Below, in pieces: positions 18,420 to 26,059 of a DNA stretch of 42,321 bases; within the stretch, counting starts at the first letter, position 1; each line of letters starts with the position of its first letter. The translations under genes were made by a program, and so were the position numbers. Location: the NCBI GenBank assembly GCA_937906775.1, contig CALCUD010000020.1, forward strand, positions 1-42,321, written 5' to 3'. Below the pieces are notes generated by a model. That model was given only the letters and a program-made list of their open reading frames with translations. It was not told where the DNA came from and searched no databases. Source of the stretch: an uncultured Clostridia bacterium. GTDB lineage: Bacteria > Bacillota > Clostridia > Christensenellales > Aristaeellaceae.

Positions 18420-19259
18420 TCAGGGCTTTTTCCGGGCTTTGTGCTTTTTCACAACCAGCCGGGTGACAACGGCGGCGGCAGCGAAAATCACAAGGAAGGG
18501 AAGCGCGGCAACGAGAAACTGCCCCATATCGGAAAGGAAATCCCCGAAGCTGTTCCATCCGGAGGAGAAGACCATGCTGATCCTTTCAAAGAAGGTCGGT
18601 TCTTTGACTTTTTCGGTCAATGCTCCGGGTTTTCCGGTTGCGGCAGGTGTTTCATCGGGAATCGGCGCGGCTTCCCCGCATTCGGCTTCTTCATACACAG
18701 GGGCTGAATCTTCCGCGGCTTTTTCGTATGCAGGGGCGGCGCTTTCCGCGGTTTCCCCGTATGCAGGAGATGAATCTTCCGCGGCTTCTGCATCATATAC
18801 AGGTTCCTCGCACGCGGCTTCTTCGCAGGCGGGGGCTGAATCCGCGCTCATGGAGGCGGATTCGGAGACGCGGGAATCCCTTTTGCCCGGCTGCGCGGCG
18901 GAATTGTAGCTCTGGGCCACGAAGGTATCGGCTGTGCTTTCCTGCAGGCCGACGGAAGCAAAGGACACGACGCGCTCTTCGGACAGTTTCCGATCCCGGA
19001 CGGCTGCGGTGCCGCCGATCAGCACGATCAAAGCCGCGGCAACGGAACAGATCTGAGCCCAGGGGAAGGAACGCCTTCCCGATTTTTCGGGAGCTTCGGC
19101 AGGAACCGGTTCAGCAACCGGCTGGTTGTCTGTCCGGGATTCCTCTATGGCGCGGACCCAGGCATCATGGAAATCTTCCGGCATTTCCGGGGTTTCCTCA
19201 GCCATCTGTTTCAGCGCCTCATCCAGATCAAGAAGGATTTCCTGTTCATTTGTTTTCAT
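18420..19259 (-). CDS. Putative membrane anti-sigma factor
   Basis: 279 aa. The ATG overlaps the stop of the ECF sigma gene (ATGA, 19256-19259), with AAAGGAGG eight bases upstream. An N-terminal acidic cytoplasmic part of about 65 residues, a TM helix at about 69-89 (ICSVAAALIVLIGGTAAV), an extracellular part with 11-residue Ser-Ala-Pro-x-Tyr-Glu repeats, and a second hydrophobic stretch near the C-terminus (FLVAALPFLVIFAAAAVV) ending in a basic tail. No recognisable zinc-binding HxxxCxxC motif. The role is inferred from position: anti-sigma factors usually follow their sigma gene and are membrane-bound. Confidence 0.72.
   Translation of the reverse strand: MKTNEQEILLDLDEALKQMAEETPEMPEDFHDAWVRAIEESRTDNQPVAEPVPAEAPEKSGRRSFPWAQICSVAAALIVLIGGTAAVRDRKLSEERVVSFASVGLQESTADTFVAQSYNSAAQPGKRDSRVSESASMSADSAPACEEAACEEPVYDAEAAEDSSPAYGETAESAAPAYEKAAEDSAPVYEEAECGEAAPIPDETPAATGKPGALTEKVKEPTFFERISMVFSSGWNSFGDFLSDMGQFLVAALPFLVIFAAAAVVTRLVVKKHKARKKP
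18690..18803 (-). repeat. Degenerate 33-bp tandem repeat inside the anti-sigma gene
   Basis: About three to four units spaced 33 bp, each containing a TATGCAGG- or TACACAGG-like core (18692, 18725, 18758, then a shifted one near 18795). They encode 11-residue units of the kind SAPAYEKAAED in the extracellular linker. Confidence 0.75.
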
Positions 19260-19852
19260 GACCGGATCCTCCTTTCATCTCTTTGGACGCTTTCTCCGCC
19301 GGAAAGTTCCCGGCCGGAGGTGAATAATTCTTTCAGCCGGGTTCTCGCGCGGTTCACCCGGCTTTTGACGGTTCCTTCATTGACGCCCAGCAGGGCGGCG
19401 GTTTCCTCATAGGAACGGCCCTCGAGCTGTGTCAGGATCAGTGCCTCGCGCTGCTCCTCCGGCAGGGCGGCGATGCATGCCCGGAGACGGGCCTGCTCAT
19501 CGTTTTTCACAGCCTGCTCCTCGGTGCCGGGGGCACTGTCCGGCGGATCGAAGCCCTGTTCCTTCATCGGTTCGATGGATACGGTGTTTTCGCGCTTCCG
19601 TTTCCGGAGCGCGTCCAGGCAGCAGTTGGCGCAGACCCGGTAAACCCAGCTTTCAAAGGCACAGTCGGCGCGGTAACTTTTCAGATTGCGCCAGATCCGG
19701 ACCATAGCCTCCTGGCCGCAGTCGGACGCGCTTTCCTTCTCACCCATATAGTGCCAGCAGACGCGCCAGACCAACCCTTCCAGCGGGGTCATCAGCCGGG
19801 TGAACGCTTCCGGATCCCCGTCCTGTGCCCGCCTCAGCAGCAGCTCGTCCAT
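19256..19852 (-). CDS. ECF-type RNA polymerase sigma factor (sigma-70 family)
   Basis: 198 aa from ATG 19852, which has GGAGG seven bases upstream; the frame is open to 19891. Region 2: LLRRAQDGDPEAFTRLM and DCGQEAMVRIWRNLKSY, then FESWVYRVCANCCLDALRKRKR. Region 4: LRACIAALPEEQREALIL with the helix-turn-helix SYEETAALLGVNEGTVKSRVNRARTRL. No region 1 or 3, so an extracytoplasmic-function group. Directs RNA polymerase to stress or envelope promoters when released by the anti-sigma factor it overlaps. A possible autoregulated promoter is annotated at 19940-19964. Confidence 0.93.
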   Translation of the reverse strand: MDELLLRRAQDGDPEAFTRLMTPLEGLVWRVCWHYMGEKESASDCGQEAMVRIWRNLKSYRADCAFESWVYRVCANCCLDALRKRKRENTVSIEPMKEQGFDPPDSAPGTEEQAVKNDEQARLRACIAALPEEQREALILTQLEGRSYEETAALLGVNEGTVKSRVNRARTRLKELFTSGRELSGGESVQRDERRIRS

Positions 19853-19910
19853 TCCTTCACCTCCGGCGGTTCCCGTTTTCCCGCGGGACACGGGAAAAAC
19901 AGCTCTCCGA

Positions 19911-19939
19911 TTGATTTCTTGCAGACCCTATGATAACAT
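19911..19939 (+). promoter_or_regulatory. Promoter of the XRE-cupin gene, extended -10
   Basis: TTGATT at 19911-19916, 17-nt spacer, TAACAT at 19934-19939 preceded by TG at 19931-19932. The transcript would begin near 19946, about 43 nt before ATG 19989. Confidence 0.6.
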
Positions 19940-19964
19940 ATCGGGAGGCGTTATACCAGTTACA
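19940..19964 (-). promoter_or_regulatory. Candidate ECF-type promoter for the sigma operon
   Basis: On the minus strand TGTAAC (19964-19959) and CGAT (19943-19940) are 15 nt apart, similar to the AAC/CGT pattern of ECF promoters. It directly abuts the XRE-cupin -10 box. One base short of the usual 16-nt spacer. Confidence 0.4.
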
Positions 19965-19988
19965 TTTCGCGCCCCGGGAGGATGCTCC

Positions 19989-20555
19989 ATGAACCAGATC
20001 CAGATGATCGCGCTCCGGATTGCCGACCTGCGGGATATTCTCGGCCTCACTCAGGAAGAGGTCGCGGAACGCTCCCAGGTCCCGCTGGAGGATTACATCT
20101 TATATGAAAAGGGCGAAAAGGATTTTTCCTTTTCCCATCTGTTCAATATCGCCGAGACGCTCGGGGTTGATATTTCCGACCTGCTGACGGGCGAAAGCCC
20201 GAAACTCCGGGGCTATATCCTTACGCGCAACGGCAAGGGGCTCGCGTTTGACCGCCGGAAGCAGTATCACTACCAGCATCTGGCGTATAACTTTTCGCAC
20301 AAACTGGCTGAGCCCTTCATCGTTACGGTCGAGAAGGATGATCCCGGTGTGGTCAAACAGGCTCACAGTCACGAGGGTCAGGAATTCGACTATGTGCTGG
20401 AGGGATATCTGAAGATCGTGCTGGGCGGGAATGAGCTCCTGCTTGCTCCCGGCGACAGTGTGTATTACGATTCCGCGCTCCCGCATGTCATGTACGCGCC
20501 GGAGACCGACTGCCGTTTTATTGCCGTGGTTGTGAAGAACGGCACCGCCGAGTAA
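19989..20555 (+). CDS. XRE-family transcriptional regulator with cupin domain
   Basis: 188 aa from ATG 19989 with GGGAGGA upstream; the long upstream frame has no SD. N-terminal helix-turn-helix (about 10-65, LRDILGLTQEEVAERSQVPLEDY split across the HTH) and a C-terminal cupin fold with the metal-type HSHEGQEFDYVLEG and PGDSVYYDSALPHVMYAPE motifs, seen in many HTH-cupin regulators (PuuR-like). The cupin probably senses a small metabolite. It precedes the acyl-CoA synthetase gene by 33 nt, a pairing often found in Clostridia; the regulator likely controls it. Divergent from the sigma operon. Confidence 0.9.
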   Translation: MNQIQMIALRIADLRDILGLTQEEVAERSQVPLEDYILYEKGEKDFSFSHLFNIAETLGVDISDLLTGESPKLRGYILTRNGKGLAFDRRKQYHYQHLAYNFSHKLAEPFIVTVEKDDPGVVKQAHSHEGQEFDYVLEGYLKIVLGGNELLLAPGDSVYYDSALPHVMYAPETDCRFIAVVVKNGTAE

Positions 20556-20588
20556 CGTTTTCATTCCGAGAAAGAAGGTACATTCCGG

Positions 20589-22259
20589 ATGCAGCCGCTT
20601 TACCGTGAATACCTCGACGTGGTCGGGGATTTCATCAGCTACGATGACTTCAACAAAAACTTCCGCCTGAAAAAGGTGGATTCCTTCAATTTCGCCTATG
20701 ACGTTGTCGACCGTTACGGCCGGGAGGATCCGGAAAGGCCCGCCCTGCTGTGGACTAATCCGGAGGGCGATGTGGTCCGCTACGATTTCCGCCGGATGAT
20801 GCTCGACAGCAACCGCGCCGCTAACTATCTGTCTTCTCTCGGGATCCGGAAGGGCGATGCTGTGCTGGTGATCCTGAAAAGGCACCATGAGTTCTGGCCG
20901 ATCCTGATGGGACTGCACAAGATCGGCGCGATCGCCGTTCCTGCGACGCATCTGCTGACGGCAAAGGACATCCGCTACCGCGTTCAGAGCGCGGAGATCA
21001 GCGCGATCATCTGCACGGAGCATACGACCTGCGTGGCCGATGCCGTGCTGGAGGCCGCGCCGGACTGCCCAACGCTGAAGCATCTTCTGATCGTCCGCTC
21101 CGAAAAGCCCGGCTTCGAAAGCTGGGACCGGGGCTTTGCTGCCGCTTCCGATGTGTGGGAGAAGCCCACGGGCGACGCGTATCCCTGCAATGAGGACATC
21201 ATGCTGGTGTACTTTACCTCCGGGACGACCGGTCAGCCGAAGATGGTGGCGCATAACTTCTTCTATCCGCTCGGACATATTCTCACGGCGGTCTACTGGC
21301 TCCAGGTGGAGGACGGCGGTCTGCATCTGACCGTATCGGAGACGGGCTGGGCAAAATCCGTCTGGGGCAAGCTGTACGGCCAGTGGCTGGGCGGCAGCTG
21401 CGTCTTTGTCTATGATTTCGATAAGTTCAAGGGCGCCGAGATCCTCTCTATGATTGAAAAGTTCGGGATCACGACCTATTGCTCCCCGCCGACGATGTAT
21501 CGATTTATTCTGCAGGAGGACCTGTCAAAATATGATCTTCATACGCTGAAGCATTGCTCCGTGGCCGGAGAGCCTCTGAGTCCGGAGATCGCGGCCGACT
21601 GGAAGGAAAAGACCGGAATCGAGCTGCACGAAGCCTTCGGGCAGACCGAGCTGGTCGCTACGCTGGCGACTTTCCCCTGGATGAAGGTCTGTCCCGGATC
21701 CATGGGCAAGCCCGCACCCCTGTTCGATGTGGATATTGTGGACGGGGAAGGAAATTCCTGCCCTGCCGGTGTGACGGGCGAAATGGTGATCCGCGTTCAT
21801 CACGGAAAGCCCTTCGGCATGTTCGCCGGATATTACAGGAATCCCGAAATGACCGCGGAGGCGCTGGAGGGGAATATCTACCATACCCGCGATCTCGCGT
21901 GGCGGGATGAGTGGGGCTATTTCTGGTATGTCGGCCGGGCGGATGACGTAATCAAGTCCAGCGGATACCGCATCGGGCCGTTTGAGGTCGAGAGCGCGCT
22001 GCTGGAGCATCCTGCCGTGCTGGAATGCGCGATCACCGGCGTGCCGGATCCGCTCCGTGGCCAGATCGTCAAGGCGACCGTGGTTCTGAAGCCCGGTTAT
22101 ACGCCGTCCGACGAGCTGGTCAAAGAGCTGCAGGATCATGTCAAGCACCTGACCGCGCCGTACAAATATCCCCGGAAGATCGAGTTCATCGATGAGCTGC
22201 CCAAGACGATTTCCGGCAAGGTCCGCCGCTTCGAGCTGCGGAACAAGGATCAGGCCTGA
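20589..22259 (+). CDS. AMP-forming acyl-CoA synthetase
   Basis: 556 aa. P-loop YFTSGTTGQPKMVAHN near residue 208-223, then LHEAFGQTEL (A5 motif), YHTRDLAWRDEWGYFWYVGRADD (A7/A8, hinge), and KTISGKVRRFELR with the catalytic Lys near the C-terminus. Members of this family activate carboxylic acids to acyl-adenylates and then thioesters with CoA. The N-terminal sequence resembles medium-chain acyl-CoA synthetases (ACSM-like) rather than acetyl-CoA synthetase. Likely controlled by the upstream XRE-cupin. Followed directly (10 nt) by recO. Fatty-acid or aromatic-acid substrate unknown. Confidence 0.92.
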   Translation: MQPLYREYLDVVGDFISYDDFNKNFRLKKVDSFNFAYDVVDRYGREDPERPALLWTNPEGDVVRYDFRRMMLDSNRAANYLSSLGIRKGDAVLVILKRHHEFWPILMGLHKIGAIAVPATHLLTAKDIRYRVQSAEISAIICTEHTTCVADAVLEAAPDCPTLKHLLIVRSEKPGFESWDRGFAAASDVWEKPTGDAYPCNEDIMLVYFTSGTTGQPKMVAHNFFYPLGHILTAVYWLQVEDGGLHLTVSETGWAKSVWGKLYGQWLGGSCVFVYDFDKFKGAEILSMIEKFGITTYCSPPTMYRFILQEDLSKYDLHTLKHCSVAGEPLSPEIAADWKEKTGIELHEAFGQTELVATLATFPWMKVCPGSMGKPAPLFDVDIVDGEGNSCPAGVTGEMVIRVHHGKPFGMFAGYYRNPEMTAEALEGNIYHTRDLAWRDEWGYFWYVGRADDVIKSSGYRIGPFEVESALLEHPAVLECAITGVPDPLRGQIVKATVVLKPGYTPSDELVKELQDHVKHLTAPYKYPRKIEFIDELPKTISGKVRRFELRNKDQA

Positions 22260-22269
22260 CGGAGGTCCC

Positions 22270-22998
22270 ATGGTTCAGACGGAGAACACCGCGATCGTGC
22301 TGCGGTACGCGGATTACCGGGAAAGCGACCGGATGGTGACGCTCTTCAGCCCCTCCCGGGGGCGGGTTGACGCGCTGCTCCGGGGCTGCCGGAAGACAAA
22401 ATCCCACAACCTGAACGCCGGGGAGCTTTTCGCCCTTGGGGACTATATGCTGGTGGAAACCGGCGGCCGGGCTACGGTGACCACGGTCCACCTGATTGAA
22501 ACTTTTTATCCCCTGCGCGAGGATTACGACCGGCTGACGGTCGGCACTTACCTACTGAGCCTTTGTGAAGCGGTGATCGAGCCGGAACAGCCGGATCAGG
22601 AGCTGTTCATGCTCCTGCTGCACACGCTGTCCCGGCTGACGTTTTCGGATCAGGAATGGCGTCCTCTGCTCGCGGGGTTTCTTTTGCATTTCGCTGTCAG
22701 CGAGGGCTTCTGTCCGCGGCTGAACGACTGCGTTTTCTGCGGAAAGACAATTCCGGAGGAAGGACCGTTCTTTTTCGATGCCGAGGCGGGCGGCCTGTGC
22801 TGCGCGGATTGCCGGAGCCGGAGAGAACAGGAACCGCTGGCCGCGGCCCAGGTCCGTTGGATGCGGATGGCGCTGCGGAGCGGATCGGCTTCGTGGGTCA
22901 ACACACCGGAAATGTACGCGCCCTTTTCCCTGCTGCGCGGGTATACCGAAAGCCGTCTGGGCAAACGGATCCGCGCCGGGATCCTGCTTCCGAAATAG
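22270..22998 (+). CDS. recO: DNA repair protein RecO
   Basis: 242 aa from ATG 22270 (ACGGAGG just upstream). N-terminal OB-fold block TENTAIVLRYADYRESDRMVTLFSPSRGRV, split around RESDRMVTLF, then a helical part and a C-terminal zinc-type CVFCGK ... CCADC with four Cys as in RecO. RecO loads RecA onto SSB-coated single-stranded DNA with RecR. Length is normal. It follows the acyl-CoA synthetase by 10 nt, an unusual neighbour, and is probably transcribed with it. Confidence 0.95.
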   Translation: MVQTENTAIVLRYADYRESDRMVTLFSPSRGRVDALLRGCRKTKSHNLNAGELFALGDYMLVETGGRATVTTVHLIETFYPLREDYDRLTVGTYLLSLCEAVIEPEQPDQELFMLLLHTLSRLTFSDQEWRPLLAGFLLHFAVSEGFCPRLNDCVFCGKTIPEEGPFFFDAEAGGLCCADCRSRREQEPLAAAQVRWMRMALRSGSASWVNTPEMYAPFSLLRGYTESRLGKRIRAGILLPK

Positions 22999-23004
22999 CG
23001 GGGC

Positions 23005-23033
23005 TTGCGGGAAAGCGGCGCCTGTGATACATC
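23005..23033 (+). promoter_or_regulatory. Promoter of small basic gene A
   Basis: TTGCGG at 23005-23010, 17-nt spacer, TACATC at 23028-23033 with TG at 23025-23026. Same layout as the promoter of copy B at 24638-24666. Confidence 0.6.
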
Positions 23034-23066
23034 CCCCCGTCATGAACGAAGACGGAGGTGAGAAAC

Positions 23067-23315
23067 ATGGCCCGATTTATCCCGGAAGACAAGCTGAGCA
23101 GGAAGGCCCGGAAGAAGCTCAACCGGCAGCGGCGCCGGATGTGGGAGCAAAGCCCCGTGTCCAGAGTCATTGAAAGCAAAAAAATTTACAGCAGAAAGCG
23201 AAGCGCTCATGTCCGTTACGACGGCGGTATGAACGCTTCCTGTTTATCCCGCGTATTTCCTCTGATAATTCAAAACATAACCGGAACTTTTCTTTTTTCT
23301 CTCCGTCTGTCATAA
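23067..23315 (+). CDS. Small basic hypothetical protein, copy A
   Basis: 82 aa from ATG 23067 with GGAGG eight bases upstream. Highly basic, few hydrophobic residues in the first 60, then a C-terminal tail (VFPLIIQNITGTFLFSLRLS) that copy B lacks. The first 55 residues match copy B at 24701 closely (MARF-P-DKLS-KAR core, RRMWEQSPVSR, KKIY-RKRSAH-RYD-GM-ASC). No family function recognised; the charge suggests binding to nucleic acid or ribosomes. A hairpin shared with copy B lies at 23205-23245. The longer tail looks like read-through of sequence beyond the conserved part. Confidence 0.72.
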   Translation: MARFIPEDKLSRKARKKLNRQRRRMWEQSPVSRVIESKKIYSRKRSAHVRYDGGMNASCLSRVFPLIIQNITGTFLFSLRLS

Positions 23316-23389
23316 TAGTTGCCGTGATGTCATTCCGGTGCCGGCCGTGCCCGGAACGGATCCAAATAGCAAGAAAGGCGGAATCGCTT

Positions 23390-24619
23390 ATGCATCCTGT
23401 TATGAAACACATTCTCTGCTTTGTCCTGACCGCGTCCCTGCTGCTCTGCAGTGCCGGTGCGCTTGCCGAACAACTGGCCGGAGAGAACGGATATGCCGTG
23501 ACGAAAGAATATGTCTGGTCTGATGATTTCAGCTCCTACTTTGCCGTGGCGGTGAAGAACACCGGAGACCAGACCCGTGAAATCCGGTGCGAGGTCAACT
23601 TTCTTGACCGGGACGGCAACTCCGTCGGGACCGGAGAAGGCCAGACCTACCCGCTGGATCCTGGTTATGAAACCCTGGTGAAGATCAACGCGCCTGCCGC
23701 GTTCGATCATGTCGAATACAACATTACCCTTGAGGATGATCCGTTCCTCTTCAGCACCTGCCAGGATATCCATTCCTTTGTTACCGTCACCGCGCAGAAA
23801 GCCGGACAGTCTGTGATCCTGACCGGTACGAATACCGGAACCGTGGACGCTGATGCGGTCAGATATTCCTGCTTCTTTCTGGACGGAAACGGCGAAGTCG
23901 TGGATTTTGATTACGGTTATCTGACGGACAGCGATAATCTCCTGAAGAGCGGCACCGTTCTCTGGGAAGAAGAACTGACAAAGTATCTTTTCGAATCTGC
24001 GGAGGTCTATTTTGAAGGCCGGACAGAGCCCGGCGCCGTGAATGCCGGAACCGTGGAGATCAAGGATGAAGCTGTCACGGAAGGCTGCGAAGTGCAGAAT
24101 GAGTATACCTGGTACGACGGATACGACTATAACATCGTGATCGCGCTGAAAAACACTTCCGGCAGTACATGCGGCTATGAATGCCGGATCTGCTTCCTTG
24201 ACGCGGAGAACAATATCATCGGTGTGGATGATGACGACATTGATATCTGTGATGACGGAGGGGAAACTTTCTTCAACTTCTATACGGATGATCCTTTCGA
24301 CCATGTCAGATACTCGATCACGAAGACCGAACCCGAAGGTACGGATATCCACTCGTTTGTGGAGCTGACGGCTACTGTTGACAGGGAAGATGAAAAGGTC
24401 CTGCTTTCGGCCACCAACAACGGTACCGTCAACGCGAAGTATGTGGAGTTCCTTCTGGTTCTCCTGGATCAGGACGGAAAAGTGACTGAAGCCGACAGCG
24501 GCTACCTCACCGACAGCGACAACATGATAAAGCCCGGAAATACGGAGACTGCCAACAGCTGGTACGAGGAACCTTTTGAAACTGTGCAGGTCTGGTATAC
24601 CGGCCGCGTGGAGGACTGA
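23390..24619 (+). CDS. Secreted protein with two tandem repeat domains
   Basis: 409 aa from ATG 23390 (AAAGGCGG eight bases upstream). Signal peptide MKHILCFVLTASLLLCSAGALA. The mature part is a duplication: two halves of about 190 residues, each containing a beta-rich first part (NEYTWYDGYDYNIVIALKNTSG in the second half, KEYVWSDDFSSYFAVAVKNTGD in the first), a DPFDHVRYSIT or AAFDHVEYNIT element, DIHSFVELTATV and GYLTDSDN-(M/L)-(I/L)-K. Family unknown; similar extracellular beta-sandwich proteins of Clostridia are uncharacterised. Flanked on both sides by the two copies of the small basic gene. Confidence 0.8.
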   Translation: MHPVMKHILCFVLTASLLLCSAGALAEQLAGENGYAVTKEYVWSDDFSSYFAVAVKNTGDQTREIRCEVNFLDRDGNSVGTGEGQTYPLDPGYETLVKINAPAAFDHVEYNITLEDDPFLFSTCQDIHSFVTVTAQKAGQSVILTGTNTGTVDADAVRYSCFFLDGNGEVVDFDYGYLTDSDNLLKSGTVLWEEELTKYLFESAEVYFEGRTEPGAVNAGTVEIKDEAVTEGCEVQNEYTWYDGYDYNIVIALKNTSGSTCGYECRICFLDAENNIIGVDDDDIDICDDGGETFFNFYTDDPFDHVRYSITKTEPEGTDIHSFVELTATVDREDEKVLLSATNNGTVNAKYVEFLLVLLDQDGKVTEADSGYLTDSDNMIKPGNTETANSWYEEPFETVQVWYTGRVED

Positions 24620-24637
24620 GCCATATATAGCCGGAAC

Positions 24638-24666
24638 TTGCGGGATCACTGCGCGTGTGATACAAT
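24638..24666 (+). promoter_or_regulatory. Promoter of small basic gene B
   Basis: TTGCGG at 24638-24643, 17-nt spacer, TACAAT at 24661-24666 with TG at 24658-24659. Confidence 0.7.
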
Positions 24667-24700
24667 TCCTCCGCCATGAAGGAAGACGGAGGTGATGAAC

Positions 24701-24901
24701 ATGGCCCGATTTGTCCCGAAAGACAAGCTGAGCAAAAAAGCCCGGAAGGAACTCAGTCGGCAGCAACGCCGGATGTGGGAACAAAGCCCAGTATCCCGGA
24801 TCGTTGAAAACAAAAAGATCTACAACAGAAAGCGAAGCGCTCATGCCCGTTATGACGACGGAATGAGCGCTTCCTGTTATAATTGTCCGGTAACTGTTTG
24901 A
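24701..24901 (+). CDS. Small basic hypothetical protein, copy B
   Basis: 66 aa from ATG 24701 with GGAGG eight bases upstream. Closely similar to copy A over 55 residues, including promoter, SD and the 3' hairpin. Very basic N-terminal half (KDKLSKKARKELSRQQRRMW), no signal peptide or membrane segment. Resembles short lysine-rich proteins seen in other clostridial genomes, with no known function. Convergent with the cytidylate-kinase-like gene, 20 nt away. Confidence 0.75.
   Translation: MARFVPKDKLSKKARKELSRQQRRMWEQSPVSRIVENKKIYNRKRSAHARYDDGMSASCYNCPVTV
24834..24873 (+). other. Strong hairpin in the 3' part of small basic gene B
   Basis: Perfect 11-bp stem GAAGCGCTCAT / ATGAGCGCTTC with an 18-nt loop that can also pair inside, followed by TCCTGTTATAATT. 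Copy A keeps it with one mismatch. It might act as an intragenic terminator or RNA element. Confidence 0.6.
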
Positions 24902-24921
24902 CTGGTTTTCTGACGCTTTAC

Positions 24922-25503
24922 TTATTCTGCGGCGGCGCAGATCAGCGCGGTGCATTTTTCAATGCCGAGCGTACCCGCGTCAAGCATCAGATCGTAATTG
25001 GTATAGTCACCCCACTTCTTTTCAGTGAAGTAGCGGTAATAGGATTCGCGGGAGTTGTCATTGACGCGGATCGCCTTGTGGATCTCGGCCGGATTGTCGG
25101 ATTCGATCAGTTCGCCTACGCGGGAGAAACGAACTTCCGGGGACGCATGGAGAAATACGTTCAGCGTGTCATAGCCGGCTTCCCGGAGAATGACGTCCGC
25201 GCAGCGCCCGACGATCACGCAGGGACCTTTTGCGGCGAAAGTAAGGATGGCTTCCTTTTCACGGTTGTAGATCTCATCGATCTGGTTGTAGGAAAAACTC
25301 GGGCTGATGCTCCGGAAAAAGGAATCGCTCTTGTGCAGGACTTCTTCACGGTTACGGATATCTTTCTCTGTCAGACCGGTATCCCGGGCGGCGGAGCGGA
25401 CGATATCCTTGTCGTAGATTTCGATTCCGAGCTGCTTGGCGACCAGTTTGGCGATCGTGTGACCGTAGGCGCCGTATTCACGGCTGATGGTGATGATTTT
25501 CAT
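24922..25503 (-). CDS. Cytidylate kinase-like family protein
   Basis: 193 aa, ATG with AGAGGAAG upstream. N-terminal MKIITISREYGAYGHTIAKLVAKQLGIEIYDKDIV matches the cytidylate-kinase-like (Cytidylate_kin2) family, a P-loop kinase relative in which the P-loop is written as REYGAYGHTIA. GRCADVIL in the middle and RRF-like (VRFSRVGELIES) blocks fit the lid. Common in Clostridia; the substrate is not established and it differs from the housekeeping cytidylate kinase. Own promoter candidate at 25545-25573. Confidence 0.88.
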   Translation of the reverse strand: MKIITISREYGAYGHTIAKLVAKQLGIEIYDKDIVRSAARDTGLTEKDIRNREEVLHKSDSFFRSISPSFSYNQIDEIYNREKEAILTFAAKGPCVIVGRCADVILREAGYDTLNVFLHASPEVRFSRVGELIESDNPAEIHKAIRVNDNSRESYYRYFTEKKWGDYTNYDLMLDAGTLGIEKCTALICAAAE

Positions 25504-25544
25504 CTGACGCTTCCTCTTCTTTCCAGTTTGGCAAACAAGCCTAT

Positions 25545-25573
25545 ACTATATTATTGTCCGCACGCGGACGGAA
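25545..25573 (-). promoter_or_regulatory. Candidate promoter of the cytidylate-kinase-like gene with inverted repeat
   Basis: Minus strand TTCCGT, 17-nt spacer, TATAGT. The spacer holds GTCCGC-GT-GCGGAC (25556-25569), an inverted repeat of 6 bp arms that could be an operator. The -35 is weak. Confidence 0.4.
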
Positions 25574-25597
25574 TTCCTGCCGGACGGTGAATTTCGG

Positions 25598-26059
25598 TCA
25601 TGCGCAGACGTTGACCCAACCGGCCGGGCAGGCGAGCTTTTCCAGTTCCGGTACGGTCAGCCGTACCGCGCTGGCGGCATTCCCGCAGGCAGGGTATACG
25701 GTATCGAATCTTTTCAGGGACTCGTCCAGATACACCGTTACGCCGTCGTTGATCCCGAAGGGGCAGACGCCGCCGACCTCGTGGCCGATCAGGCAGAGGA
25801 CCTGTTCCCGGTCCGGCATGCGGGCTTTGACATGGAAGAATGCTTTGAATGCCGGGTTGGAAACCTTGACGTCTCCGGCGCACAGGATCATGACCGGCCT
25901 GCCTTCAATCAGAAAAGTCAGGGATTTCGCGATCCGCGCGGGTTCCGTCCCAAGGGCTGCGGCTGCCAGTTCCACTGTAGCGCTGGATACTTCAAAGGTC
26001 ATCACACGGTCGCTGTATCCCCGGTCGGCAAGATATTGATAAGCTTTCTCAAATGCCAT
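25598..26059 (-). CDS. YbaK/EbsC family aminoacyl-tRNA deacylase
   Basis: 153 aa from ATG 26059 (GGAGG six bases upstream). YbaK fold markers: SSATVELAAAALGTEPARIAKSLTF, split around ARIAKSLTF; the Lys near the N-terminus, CAGDVKVS and the conserved GGVCPFGI loop. The family removes mischarged amino acids from tRNA in trans (for example Cys or Ala from tRNA-Pro). The start overlaps the end of dinB by 11 nt, so the two are translated together, although their functions are not obviously linked. Confidence 0.9.
   Translation of the reverse strand: MAFEKAYQYLADRGYSDRVMTFEVSSATVELAAAALGTEPARIAKSLTFLIEGRPVMILCAGDVKVSNPAFKAFFHVKARMPDREQVLCLIGHEVGGVCPFGINDGVTVYLDESLKRFDTVYPACGNAASAVRLTVPELEKLACPAGWVNVCA

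Noticed and set aside
23330..24955. Long minus-strand open frame opposite the secreted repeat protein
   Set aside because: Antisense shadow with no SD or motif; the plus gene has signal peptide and internal duplication.
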